Source: an uncultured Ruminococcus sp. (lineage in GTDB: Bacteria; Bacillota; Clostridia; Oscillospirales; Acutalibacteraceae). From it: 63,018 nucleotides of DNA. The notes beneath the pieces are model-generated. The model was not told the origin of the DNA. It was given only the letters and a program-made list of their open reading frames with translations, and made no database searches. The DNA is taken from contig UQCF01000015.1 in assembly GCA_900539465.1 (NCBI GenBank), positions 1 through 63,018 on the forward strand. Direction: 5' to 3'. This document shows positions 23,634 through 32,012 of this stretch, piece after piece (the first letter of the stretch is position 1; each line of letters starts with the position of its first letter). The translations under genes and the position numbers were made by a program.

Positions 23634-25367
23634 TCAAAGCTCCTCCTTTTCAAATGCACCAAAAGCGCAAAGCTGTTCGCAAACTTCGCAGCCGACGCAA
23701 AGGGTTTTGTCAACGTCCGCCTTGCCGTCGTGTATGCTGATTGCGGGGCAGCCGAACTTCATGCACTTTTTGCAGCCGCGGCACTTATCGCGGTTGACCT
23801 TGAGCGGAGTTTTGGGCTTGACGTATTTAAGCAATACGCAGGGACGGCGCGAAATGATAACAGACGGCTCGTCCGCGGCAAGCTCCTGTTTAAGAACACG
23901 CTCGCACTGTGCAAGGTCATATGGATCTACGACCTCAACCCTGTTTATGCCGACCGAACGGCAGAGCGATTCAAGGTCTATCTTGCCTGCCGGGTCGCCC
24001 TTTATGTTGTAGCCGGTTGTCGGGTTCTGCTGATGACCCGTCATGCCGGTTATTGAGTTATCGAGTATGATAACGGTCGAATTTGAGCCGTTATATGCTA
24101 TATTGATAAGACCCGTAACGCCGGAGTGCATAAAGGTTGAGTCGCCGATTACGGCTACGCTCTTGCCCTCGGCGGATTTATCCGCTTTGTTAAAGCCGTG
24201 AAGACCCGATACGGAAGCGCCCATGCAAAGGGTTGAATCCATAGCACAGAGCGGCTGCTGAGCGCCGAGTGTATAACAGCCTATATCGCCGAGAACGGTA
24301 ACCTTGTTTTTGGCGAGCACATAGTACATACCTCTGTGGGGGCAGCCGGCGCACATCATAGGCGGTCTTACGGGAACCTTGGTGTCTATTGAAACAGTTT
24401 CTTTTGCTTCAATGCCGAAAGCATCGGCTATGCTCTTTTGCGAAAACTCACCGATAGCGGTGAAAATATTTTTGCCGTCAACATCAATACCGATGTTTTT
24501 GCAGTGGGTTTCTATAATGCCGTCAAGCTCTTCGACAACGACCACTTTTTTAACCTTTGAAGCAAAGTTTTTGAGCGCGTCCGTGGGCATCGGGTTTATG
24601 AGTCCGATTTTATAAATGCTCACGCTGTCACCGAATACCTCTTTAACATACTGATAGCATGTGCCGGAGGTGATTATGCCGAGATCCGTTCCGCCCATTT
24701 CTTCGCGGTTAAAATCACAGTTTTCGGCAAAGGCGGCGAGTGCCATTGTTCTCTCCTCTACTATCGGATGTCTCTTTTTGGCGTTGCCGGGCATCATAAT
24801 ATATTTTGCCGGGTTCTTTTTATATTCTATTCTTTCTGCTTCTTTTCTCTCACCCGTGTCAACAATGCTTTGAGAATGGGCAATTCTTGTGCACATTCTT
24901 ATGAGAACGGGGGTATCGAATTTTTCTGAGAGTTCAAAAGCCTTTTTCGCAAAATTATAGCTCTCGGAAGAATCCGCAGGCTCAAGCATGGGAACCTTGG
25001 AGGCTATGGCATAGTGGCGTGAATCCTGCTCGTTCTGTGACGAGTGCATACCGGGGTCATCCGCAACGCAAATTACGAGTCCGCCGCTTACGCCCGTATA
25101 TGAGAGTGTGAAAAGCGGATCCGCCGCTACGTTGAGGCCGACGTGTTTCATGGCGCAGCAGCTTCTGACGCCGTTGAGCGACGCACCGAATGCAACCTCC
25201 ATAGCTACTTTTTCATTGGGAGCCCACTCGCAGTATATATCGTCATACTTTGCGGCAAACTCGGTTATCTCGGTGCTGGGCGTACCGGGATAGCTGGAAA
25301 CAAGCGAGCAGCCTGCCTCATATAATCCTCTGGCAACAGCGGCGTTGCCTATCAAAAGCTGTTTCAA
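23634..25367 (-). CDS. iorA: Indolepyruvate ferredoxin oxidoreductase, alpha subunit
   Basis: 577 residues. N-terminal pyrimidine-binding domain (S-S-Y-P-G-T-P-S-T-E-I near residue 25; Y-C-E-W-A-P-N-E-K), a central transketolase C-like domain, the TPP-binding region G-D-I-G-C-Y-T-L-G and G-D-S-T-F-M-H-S-G...L-D-N (about 365-440), C-A-G-C-P-H-R-G as in all IorA, and in the last 50 residues two [4Fe-4S] motifs C-R-G-C-K-K-C-M-K-F-G-C-P and C-V-G-C-E-V-C-E-Q-L-C. It is oxygen-sensitive, in keeping with an anaerobe. Follows the first paaK gene by 27 bases. Direction in vivo (oxidative fermentation or reductive salvage) is not decided by sequence. Confidence 0.96.
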   Translation of the reverse strand: MKQLLIGNAAVARGLYEAGCSLVSSYPGTPSTEITEFAAKYDDIYCEWAPNEKVAMEVAFGASLNGVRSCCAMKHVGLNVAADPLFTLSYTGVSGGLVICVADDPGMHSSQNEQDSRHYAIASKVPMLEPADSSESYNFAKKAFELSEKFDTPVLIRMCTRIAHSQSIVDTGERKEAERIEYKKNPAKYIMMPGNAKKRHPIVEERTMALAAFAENCDFNREEMGGTDLGIITSGTCYQYVKEVFGDSVSIYKIGLINPMPTDALKNFASKVKKVVVVEELDGIIETHCKNIGIDVDGKNIFTAIGEFSQKSIADAFGIEAKETVSIDTKVPVRPPMMCAGCPHRGMYYVLAKNKVTVLGDIGCYTLGAQQPLCAMDSTLCMGASVSGLHGFNKADKSAEGKSVAVIGDSTFMHSGVTGLINIAYNGSNSTVIILDNSITGMTGHQQNPTTGYNIKGDPAGKIDLESLCRSVGINRVEVVDPYDLAQCERVLKQELAADEPSVIISRRPCVLLKYVKPKTPLKVNRDKCRGCKKCMKFGCPAISIHDGKADVDKTLCVGCEVCEQLCAFGAFEKEEL

Positions 25368-25394
25368 ATCAGAAGCATTCCTTTCGTTTTATCA

Positions 25395-26705
25395 TCATTT
25401 AGTTTCGTTTCTTAAATCAAGTATTCTCTTTGCCTTGCCCTGGAAACGTTCAAGCGTTTTGGGTTGAACAAGAGTAACCTTTGTCTGAAGTCCGAGCACG
25501 CTCTTAAGTTTTGCCTGAATTTGCTTTTTGAGTGCTTCGAGTTCACCGTAGCTCTCAAGCAAATCGCCGTTGACAAGCTCAACCTTGACCTCAAGATTAT
25601 CCTTAAAGTTCTCTCTGCGAACTATAAGCTGATAGTGAGGGCCGATGTGATCCATAGTGATAAGTGCGCTCTCTATCTGGGTCGGGAAGACGTTTACGCC
25701 CTTTATGATAAGCATATCGTCTGTTCTGCCCATTGTTTTAGACATTCTTGCGTGAGTTCTGCCGCACTTGCAGGGCTCATACGATATTTTGGTTATATCT
25801 TTTGTGCGGTATCTCAAAACAGGCATACCTCTGCGCGTAAGAGTTGTGACGACAAGCTCGCCGACTTCGTCCTCGCCCAAAACATCGCCCGTGTCTTTGT
25901 TTATGATTTCGGGGAGGAAATGATCCTCTGCAAAGTGCATACCCTGTCTCTCGGGGCAGTCGCCGCTGACACCGGGGCCGCCGATTTCGGTAAGTCCGTA
26001 GTTATCCGAAACATAAATGCCCATATTTTCTTCAATCTGCTTTCTCATCTCGGGTGTGCACGGCTCGCTGCCGAGTATGCCGAGTCTGAGCTTATAAGCC
26101 TCTTTCGGGTAGCCGGATTCTTTCATGGCTTCGCTCAAATACAAAGCGTATGAGGGAGTTGCCACAAGACCCGTTACACCGAAATCTCTGAACATCATAA
26201 GCTGCTTCTCTGTGTTGCCGGAGGATGCGGGAATAACCGTTGCGCCCACCTTTTCAAGTCCGTAATGAAGACCCAAAGCACCTGTGAAAAGACCGTAGCC
26301 GAAGCTTATCTGAATTATATCTTCTGCCGTAACTCCGCCCGCAACAGTGACGCGGGCAACACAGTCGCTCCAAATATCAAGATCCTCTTTGGTGTAAAGA
26401 CCGACCGTGGGCTTGCCTGTTGTGCCGGATGAAGCGTGGATTCTGACAATATCTTTCATCGGAACAGCCGCCATACCGAACGGGTAATTTTCTCTGAAAT
26501 CCTCTTTGGTGGTGAAAGGTATATACTGTATATCGGAAAGCTGCTTTATCTTTTCGCCGTCAAAAACCCCTGCATCCGTGAGCTTTTTATGATAAAAAGG
26601 TACGTTATTGTAGCAATAAGCTACCGTGCTTTTTAATCTCTCAAGCTGGAGTGCCTCAATTTCTTTACGGGGCATAGTTTCAATTTCTTTTTGAAAGTAA
26701 TTCAT
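25395..26705 (-). CDS. paaK: Phenylacetate-CoA ligase (AMP-forming), first copy
   Basis: 436 residues, AMP-forming aryl-acid CoA ligase. P-loop S-S-G-T-T-G-K-P-T; Y-G-L-T-E-I-G-G-P-G; Y-R-T-K-D-I; cysteine pair P-C-K-C-G-R; hinge and C-terminal domain K-G-V-N-V-F-P-T-Q-I-E with the late catalytic lysine region R-F-Q-G-K-A-K-R. AAAGGAT ribosome site 8 bases before ATG. First gene of paaK-iorA-iorB-paaK-ACT, downstream of a predicted promoter and a hairpin (26730-26760). Paired with IOR it links aryl acetates, aryl-acetyl-CoA and aryl pyruvates. Confidence 0.95.
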   Translation of the reverse strand: MNYFQKEIETMPRKEIEALQLERLKSTVAYCYNNVPFYHKKLTDAGVFDGEKIKQLSDIQYIPFTTKEDFRENYPFGMAAVPMKDIVRIHASSGTTGKPTVGLYTKEDLDIWSDCVARVTVAGGVTAEDIIQISFGYGLFTGALGLHYGLEKVGATVIPASSGNTEKQLMMFRDFGVTGLVATPSYALYLSEAMKESGYPKEAYKLRLGILGSEPCTPEMRKQIEENMGIYVSDNYGLTEIGGPGVSGDCPERQGMHFAEDHFLPEIINKDTGDVLGEDEVGELVVTTLTRRGMPVLRYRTKDITKISYEPCKCGRTHARMSKTMGRTDDMLIIKGVNVFPTQIESALITMDHIGPHYQLIVRRENFKDNLEVKVELVNGDLLESYGELEALKKQIQAKLKSVLGLQTKVTLVQPKTLERFQGKAKRILDLRNETK

Positions 26706-26729
26706 TTTTAACTATCCTTTCTGCAAAAC

Positions 26730-26760
26730 AAGCCCGAAAAGCATTTCGCTTTTCGGACTT
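26730..26760 (-). terminator. Terminator-like hairpin between symporter and paaK
   Basis: Minus strand: 13-bp stem with one G-U pair (26748-26760 with 26730-26742), 5-base loop, followed by GTTTTGC. It can end symporter transcripts, but also lies about 25 bases downstream of the predicted start of the paaK transcript, so it could act as a leader hairpin or attenuator. Confidence 0.6.
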
Positions 26761-26790
26761 AATCTTTATAAAGCATAAAGCGACACGATT

Positions 26791-26819
26791 ATTATATCAT
26801 CATACCGCAATATCTTCAA
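26791..26819 (-). promoter_or_regulatory. Promoter of paaK-iorAB-paaK-ACT
   Basis: -35 TTGAAG (26814-26819), 17 bp, -10 TATAAT (26791-26796), minus strand, starting 9 bases after the symporter stop. Confidence 0.7.
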
Positions 26820-26827
26820 GTGATTAT

Positions 26828-28429
26828 TTAATCATTATTTAAAAAGCATTCAAAAAGCTTTTCGTTTTTCATCTCTGCTTTGCCCGCTCCCGAGATAAGG
26901 CTGACAATCGGAACTTCGATAAGACCGAGAATCATCGCTATCGCGCCCCAGTTTATGGGCGAAGCAAGGTTAAGCCCGTAGCCGCATATTGTGACCGAAG
27001 CTGCTTTTGCCGTAAGCTCCGGGAAAAGACCGAGGTTAAAGAATATCATGCTCGCGACAGTTATAATAACGCCGGAGGCAAGGCTTGTCCAAACAGCCGC
27101 CTTGGTAATCTTTTTGGAGAATAAGCCGTACATAAACGGTGCAAGGAAAGAGCCGGCAAGCGTACCCCATGAAATGCCCATGAGTGCCGAGATGTTAATG
27201 CCCATTGCGTTAAGCTTGTCTTTATAAGCGGCTATGAGAACTGAAATTATAAGGAACACGCCTATAAAGAGTCTCATAACAAGCACCTGCTTCTTTTCGC
27301 TCATGCCCTTTTTAACAAAGGGTTTGATAAGGTCAATTGTCATTGTGGAGCTTGAAGAAAGCACAAGACCCGCAAGCGTACTCATGGAAGCAGAGAGGAC
27401 AAGCACCACAACAAGACCGAAAAGGACTTCGGGCACGGACTCTTCAAGTATCGCAGGAACCATGGTGTCAAAATTCGGCTTGCCGTTTGCAAGAGTCTCT
27501 ATAAAAGCTTTGCCGCCCTCGTTTGCGTCGGTTGTGCAGAAAAGTCTGCCGAGACCGCCGAGAAAGTATGAACCGCCTGCAACAACGACCGCAAAAAATG
27601 TTGATATGATAGTACCTCTTTTTATAGAAGGCTTATCTTTTATTGCATAAAACTTCTGCACCATCTGCGGAAGTCCCCATGTGCCGAGCGAGGTGAGAAT
27701 AATAACGCCTATGAGGTTCAGCGGGTCCGGGCCGAGAACCGAATTATATGTGCCGTGGACGGAGCCTGAGGGAATTTGACCGAGGCTTTCATAAACAGCA
27801 GAAAGTCCGCCCTTGTTGTTGACCGCACAAACCACAACGGCCGCAATGCCTATGAGCATTATGATACCCTGAACAAAATCATTGACGGCAGTTGCCTTGT
27901 AGCCACCGAGAATAACATATACGGCGGTGAAAAGTGCCATAATAATTATCCATGTGGTGTATGTAATGCCGGGGAACGCGGAGTTAAACAAGGTAGAAAG
28001 TCCGTTATAAACCGAAGCGGTGTACGGGATAAGGAAAAGGAAAACTATAAGAGCCGCAGCAATTTTTAAAGCTTTGGAATCGTATCTTTTTTCAAAATAT
28101 TCGGGCATTGTGGAAACATTGAGATGTTTTGTCATAATTCTTGTTCTGTTGCCCAAAACAATCCATGCAAGCATAGAGCCGATAATCGCGTTGCCTATAC
28201 CTATCCATGTTGAAGAAAGACCGTAACTCCAGCCAAACTGACCCGCATATCCTATAAAAATTACCGCGCTGAAATATGATGTGCCGTATGCAAACGCGGT
28301 CATCCAGGGGCCTACCGATCTTCCTCCGAGTACGAAACCGTTAACGTCGGTCGCATTTTTGCGTGTGAAAACTCCTATGCCTATCATAAGAAGCGCAAAA
28401 ACGACCAAAATAATAATTTTAGCTGCCAA
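26828..28429 (-). CDS. Sodium:solute symporter (SSS family)
   Basis: 533 residues, about 13 membrane helices. Family features: F-V-L-G-G-R-S-V-G-P-W (about 32-42), G-T-S-Y-F-S-A-V, and the long G-G-Y-K-A-T-A-V-N-D-F-V-Q-G segment (about 175-190) used to recognise SSS proteins such as PutP and PanF. Cargo is unknown; the SSS family includes proline, pantothenate, acetate and phenylacetate carriers, and the neighbouring aryl-CoA ligases make an aryl acid or aromatic amino acid plausible. The start is TTG at 28429: AGAGGAGAG lies 5-7 bases upstream and no in-frame ATG exists nearby that keeps the first helix. Leftward, ahead of the paaK unit. Confidence 0.9.
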   Translation of the reverse strand: MAAKIIILVVFALLMIGIGVFTRKNATDVNGFVLGGRSVGPWMTAFAYGTSYFSAVIFIGYAGQFGWSYGLSSTWIGIGNAIIGSMLAWIVLGNRTRIMTKHLNVSTMPEYFEKRYDSKALKIAAALIVFLFLIPYTASVYNGLSTLFNSAFPGITYTTWIIIMALFTAVYVILGGYKATAVNDFVQGIIMLIGIAAVVVCAVNNKGGLSAVYESLGQIPSGSVHGTYNSVLGPDPLNLIGVIILTSLGTWGLPQMVQKFYAIKDKPSIKRGTIISTFFAVVVAGGSYFLGGLGRLFCTTDANEGGKAFIETLANGKPNFDTMVPAILEESVPEVLFGLVVVLVLSASMSTLAGLVLSSSSTMTIDLIKPFVKKGMSEKKQVLVMRLFIGVFLIISVLIAAYKDKLNAMGINISALMGISWGTLAGSFLAPFMYGLFSKKITKAAVWTSLASGVIITVASMIFFNLGLFPELTAKAASVTICGYGLNLASPINWGAIAMILGLIEVPIVSLISGAGKAEMKNEKLFECFLNND

Positions 28430-28508
28430 AATAACTCTCCTCTCAAAACAATTTTTGACATATATTCAAAAGTATGTCGAATCATGACTTTACAAGATTC
28501 GTTTCCTA

Positions 28509-28537
28509 TTGATTTTTACTTCTCAAAGGGTTAAACT
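28509..28537 (+). promoter_or_regulatory. Possible promoter of the amidohydrolase gene
   Basis: -35 TTGATT (28509-28514), 17 bp, -10 TAAACT (28532-28537). The -10 matches consensus at four positions only. Confidence 0.4.
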
Positions 28538-28567
28538 AATAAACAGCACACAGAAAGAGGTTTTTTG

Positions 28568-29392
28568 ATGACTGTTGATTTTCATACCCACATTTTTCCT
28601 GATAAAATTGCCAAAGCCGCTATTTCAAAGCTCGCAGCGGCAGGCGATTCCGTCCCCTTTACCGATGGCACGCTCGCAGGACTTAAAAAATCCATGAAAG
28701 AGGGCGGCATAGATTATTCCGTAATACTCCCCGTTGCAACAAGCGCGCATCAGTTCGATTCCGTAAACCGCTTTGCAGCCGAAATAAACGGCAAGGACGG
28801 AATATTCTCATTCGGCGGAATACACCCCGACAACGAAAATGTCGAAGAAAAACTTGATTATATAAAATCTCTCGGGCTTAAAGGCATTAAGCTCCACCCC
28901 GATTATCAAAAGACCTTTATTGACGATGAAAGATATATCCGCATAATCTCTCACTGCATAAAAATCGGTTTATATGTTTCTATACATTCCGGCATTGATG
29001 TCGGCTATCCCGACCCTGTTCACTGCATACCCGAGCGTGCGCTGAAGCTTTTAAAAGCCGTTCCGCAGCACAGCGAGCCAAAGATAATTTTTGCTCACAC
29101 CGGTGCATTCGGAATGTGGGACGAAGTCGAAAAATATCTTGTGGGGCAAAATGTTTATTTTGACCTTGCGTTCTGTCTTGATAAAATCGACTTCGGTCAG
29201 CTGGCAAGAATCATAAAAAACCACGGCAGCGACAAAATCCTTTTCGGGTCGGATTCACCGTGGGCAAGCCAAAAAGAATATAAAGTTCTTCTTAACGCTT
29301 TGCCTATAAGCGACGCCGACAAAGAAAATATTGCGTTTAAAAACGCATTTGAGATTTTATCGATTGAAAGCTTTAAAACTTTAACGCTTTAA
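28568..29392 (+). CDS. Amidohydrolase-family metal-dependent hydrolase
   Basis: 274 residues, amidohydrolase_2 type TIM barrel. Metal ligands: D-F-H-T-H at the N-terminus, K-L-H-P-D-Y (110s), S-I-H-S-G, F-A-H-T-G and the C-terminal L-F-G-S-D-S-P-W with the catalytic aspartate. Members include decarboxylases (ACMSD, gamma-resorcylate type) and lactonases; the substrate here cannot be read from sequence. AGAGG ribosome site; the ATG at 28568 is preferred over the overlapping TTG at 28565. Divergent from the symporter. Confidence 0.85.
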   Translation: MTVDFHTHIFPDKIAKAAISKLAAAGDSVPFTDGTLAGLKKSMKEGGIDYSVILPVATSAHQFDSVNRFAAEINGKDGIFSFGGIHPDNENVEEKLDYIKSLGLKGIKLHPDYQKTFIDDERYIRIISHCIKIGLYVSIHSGIDVGYPDPVHCIPERALKLLKAVPQHSEPKIIFAHTGAFGMWDEVEKYLVGQNVYFDLAFCLDKIDFGQLARIIKNHGSDKILFGSDSPWASQKEYKVLLNALPISDADKENIAFKNAFEILSIESFKTLTL

Positions 29393-29472
29393 AGCTTTTG
29401 TCTGGCAAAAGCTATTATATATGATAATTTTACATTTTGCAACACTTTTTTTAACTTTACGGCGGTGTATTG

Positions 29473-30441
29473 ATGAAAAGTTTTAAAATAATCAAGAATG
29501 ACGCAGACCAAAGGCTCGACAAGTTCGTTACCAAAACCGTTCCGAACCTGCCGAAAGCGCTTATGTATAAATATATAAGAACCAAAAGAATCAAGGTCAA
29601 CTCCAAACGTGCCGAAATTTCAACAAGGCTCTGCGTGGGCGACACGGTGGATATGTATATAAATGACGAATTTTTTGTAAGAAAAGAGACTCGCTATGAT
29701 TTCTCCGGCGCAAGCAACAAACTCGACATACTTTATGAAGACCGTAACATTCTTTTGCTCGATAAAAAAGTCGGTCTTCTCTGCCACCCGGACGATAAAG
29801 AATACATAGACACTCTCATATCAAGAGTAAAAAAATATCTTTATAAAAAAGGCGAATATGACCCCGACAGCGAAAATTCTTTTACCCCGGCACTCGTCAA
29901 CCGAATTGACCGAAACACCGGCGGTATAGTTATAGCCGCAAAAAACGCGCAGAGCTTAAAAATTCTCAACGCGCAAATGAAAAGCCGCAATTTAAAGAAG
30001 ACATACCTGTGCGTGGTGCACGGAGTTATGGAGAGAAAAAGCGGACTGCTTGAGGGCTGGCTCATAAAGGACGAAAATAAAAATAAGGTGAGAATATACT
30101 CTCACCCAAAGCCGGACGCAAAAGAAATAAAAACAAAATACCGAGTTATTCAAAACGATTACAAAAACAATTTGAGCTTGGTAGAGGTTGACCTGCTCAC
30201 GGGCAGAACCCACCAGATAAGAGCGCACTTCGCCTCCATAGGTCATCCGCTTCTCGGCGACGGAAAATACGGCACAAACGAACTCAACAAAAAGCTCGGG
30301 TATAAAAAGCAGTTTTTATATTCTTACAGATTGATGTTTGACCTTGACGAAAATGCGGGCGAGCTGTCATACTTAAACGGCAAAACGTTCACGGCAGATA
30401 ATGTTTGGTTTGTAAAAGAATTTAAAGAAGGTAAGTTATAA
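29473..30441 (+). CDS. RluA-family pseudouridine synthase
   Basis: 322 residues. N-terminal S4 RNA-binding domain (about 1-70, D-Q-R-L-D-K-F-V...Y-K-Y-I-R-T-K-R-I-K-V-N) followed by the RluC/RluD-type catalytic domain. The catalytic aspartate is in V-N-R-I-D-R-N-T-G-G (H-R-L-D-x-x-T-S-G equivalent, with N in place of H), and the G-R-T-H-Q-I-R-A-H-F motif is intact. Modifies uridines in rRNA or tRNA; the exact target is unknown. A perfect 8-bp hairpin (AGCTTTTG / CAAAAGCT, 29394-29414) lies between it and the amidohydrolase gene. Followed after 22 bases by the acyltransferase gene. Confidence 0.92.
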   Translation: MKSFKIIKNDADQRLDKFVTKTVPNLPKALMYKYIRTKRIKVNSKRAEISTRLCVGDTVDMYINDEFFVRKETRYDFSGASNKLDILYEDRNILLLDKKVGLLCHPDDKEYIDTLISRVKKYLYKKGEYDPDSENSFTPALVNRIDRNTGGIVIAAKNAQSLKILNAQMKSRNLKKTYLCVVHGVMERKSGLLEGWLIKDENKNKVRIYSHPKPDAKEIKTKYRVIQNDYKNNLSLVEVDLLTGRTHQIRAHFASIGHPLLGDGKYGTNELNKKLGYKKQFLYSYRLMFDLDENAGELSYLNGKTFTADNVWFVKEFKEGKL

Positions 30442-30463
30442 ACAAAAATTTTTGGGGTACTTT

Positions 30464-31579
30464 ATGGACAATTTAAAAACATGTATAAATTCAAAGCCGC
30501 TGACATTAAATGAAACAGACAAAAGTTATAACAGTATCGACCTTGTAAAATTTATCTGTTCGCTTTTGATAATAGTTATACATTCGCAGCCTCTGCTGGA
30601 ATTCAGCGATGCGGCAAACTATATATTCAACAGCTCGGTTTGCCGGCTTGCAGTTCCTTTTTTCTTTATGTCAACGGGATTTTTGGTTTTCAGAAAAATA
30701 GACCCATGTAATATGCAGCGCGGCATTTTAGTATCTTTTACCAAGAAAATATTAAAACTGTATCTCGTGTGGAGCATAATATACTTTCTGCCCTCAATAT
30801 ATAATTTATACACTATCACTCCAAGCATAAGCAGATGTTTAATAAAATTCGTCAGAAATACTGTTTTCTGTGCTTCTTATGTGCATCTTTGGTATTTACC
30901 GGCAGTAATTATTGCCGTTTGGCTTACATATTTTTCTTTAAAGCATTTTAAAAAATTCAAAATAGTTATTCCGTGCGCTCTTCTTCTTTATGTAATAGGT
31001 ATGCTGCCTTTGACATACCGAAAAGCATTCGGCTTCTTTTTTTATAACCCCGAAATTCAAAGATTGCTTTTGCTCTTAAAAAAATTGTTTGTTACAACGA
31101 GGAACGGTATATTTTTCGGATTTATATTTGTGGCAATCGGCGCTCTTTTTGCGTATAAACCGATAAAAATAAAATTCAACAAGGCTGTTATATTATTGTT
31201 GGCGTCTGTTTTGTTATTGGTTGCCGAGGTTGTGACGTCTTTCTTTTATTTTCGTTCGGATGAATCGGATTTTTGGCTTATGATTGTGCCCGCTTCATTC
31301 TTTCTGTTTTATATCACTACACACATTGAGATTAAAAACAGCAATAAATATTTTGTCCTCAGGCAAATGTCTTCACTAATATATTTTTTACATCATTTTA
31401 TAATTTTCTCTGTATTATTTATCAACAAATTATCGCTGCACTTTTTAAACGGCGATTTACAAATCGGTTGGTTTTTGTGTTGGGTCATTACTACAACAGT
31501 ATCCGTTGCCGTTTCATATATAATAGTAAAGCTGAGTCAAAAGCCACGATTAAAATTTCTTAAAATACTGTATACATAA
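30464..31579 (+). CDS. Acyltransferase 3-family membrane protein
   Basis: 371 residues, about 10 membrane helices. N-terminal S-I-D-L-V-K-F-I-C-S-L-L-I-I-V-I-H-S with the conserved histidine, then the R-L-A-V-P-F-F-F-M-S-T-G-F motif, both characteristic of the OafA/WecH acyltransferase_3 family that acetylates or succinylates surface sugars, peptidoglycan or exopolysaccharide. The start is ATG 30464 (GGGG tract 6 bases before); an earlier TTG at 30452 is possible. No glycosyltransferase genes are adjacent, so its acceptor is unknown. AT-rich compared with neighbouring genes. Confidence 0.88.
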   Translation: MDNLKTCINSKPLTLNETDKSYNSIDLVKFICSLLIIVIHSQPLLEFSDAANYIFNSSVCRLAVPFFFMSTGFLVFRKIDPCNMQRGILVSFTKKILKLYLVWSIIYFLPSIYNLYTITPSISRCLIKFVRNTVFCASYVHLWYLPAVIIAVWLTYFSLKHFKKFKIVIPCALLLYVIGMLPLTYRKAFGFFFYNPEIQRLLLLLKKLFVTTRNGIFFGFIFVAIGALFAYKPIKIKFNKAVILLLASVLLLVAEVVTSFFYFRSDESDFWLMIVPASFFLFYITTHIEIKNSNKYFVLRQMSSLIYFLHHFIIFSVLFINKLSLHFLNGDLQIGWFLCWVITTTVSVAVSYIIVKLSQKPRLKFLKILYT

Positions 31580-31650
31580 CGGATAAATCAAAAGCTATAA
31601 TCCGCACCGTAACCGAGTCGGTAATTTTATGTCATTTTAAGAATCAGCCT

Positions 31651-31914
31651 TTACGGCTCAATTATTTCCCATTTTCCGCCATTTGAACTGCCGTCAAGAG
31701 GTGCAGGGTTTGTCATTGAGTATAAATAATCTTCATCACTGTCATCTATGACACGATACATTCCGTTTTCTTCGACAGCATCGTATATTTTGCCGTCGGT
31801 TAAGCTGTCAACGCCAAAGCTTTCGCCTACATACCTTAATTTCAGTTTTCGTCCGTTTTGTTCCCAAATAGGTTCCTCTTTTATTGTTCCGCTTTCCCGA
31901 TTATCCAAAAGCAT
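31651..31914 (-). CDS. Small uncharacterised soluble protein
   Basis: 87 residues from ATG 31914, which has an AAAGGTG ribosome site. The longer frame (to 31998) runs through the tsf terminator and is rejected. The C-terminal half reads K-L-R-Y-V-G-E-S-F-G-V-D-S-L-T-D-G-K-I-Y, then Y-R-V-I-D-D-S-D-E-D-Y-L-Y; this Y-x-G...L-T-x-G-K-x-Y...D-D-S-G-E-D-Y pattern recurs in short Firmicutes proteins (SH3-like beta fold by appearance), with no known function. It lies downstream of the tsf terminator with no obvious own promoter. Confidence 0.65.
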   Translation of the reverse strand: MLLDNRESGTIKEEPIWEQNGRKLKLRYVGESFGVDSLTDGKIYDAVEENGMYRVIDDSDEDYLYSMTNPAPLDGSSNGGKWEIIEP

Positions 31915-31952
31915 ATCACCTTTCGTAATATAATAATTATGCACAACTTTAT

Positions 31953-31997
31953 AAAAAATGAACGGTACTGCCGCATCTATGCATACAGTACCGTTCA
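31953..31997 (-). terminator. Terminator of rpsB-tsf
   Basis: Minus strand: perfect 12-bp stem TGAACGGTACTG / CAGTACCGTTCA (31986-31997 with 31959-31970), 15-base loop, then six T. Starts 16 bases after the tsf stop. Confidence 0.92.
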
Positions 31998-32012
31998 ATT
32001 TATTGCAAATAA

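Noticed and set aside
28450..28480. TTGACA at about 28455 as a -35 box for the amidohydrolase gene
   Set aside because: No acceptable -10 lies 15-19 bases downstream; TTGATT/TAAACT at 28509-28537 is a slightly better candidate.
31914..31998. Upstream start for the small gene after tsf
   Set aside because: The extension translates through the perfect 12-bp tsf terminator hairpin, while ATG 31914 has a proper ribosome site.
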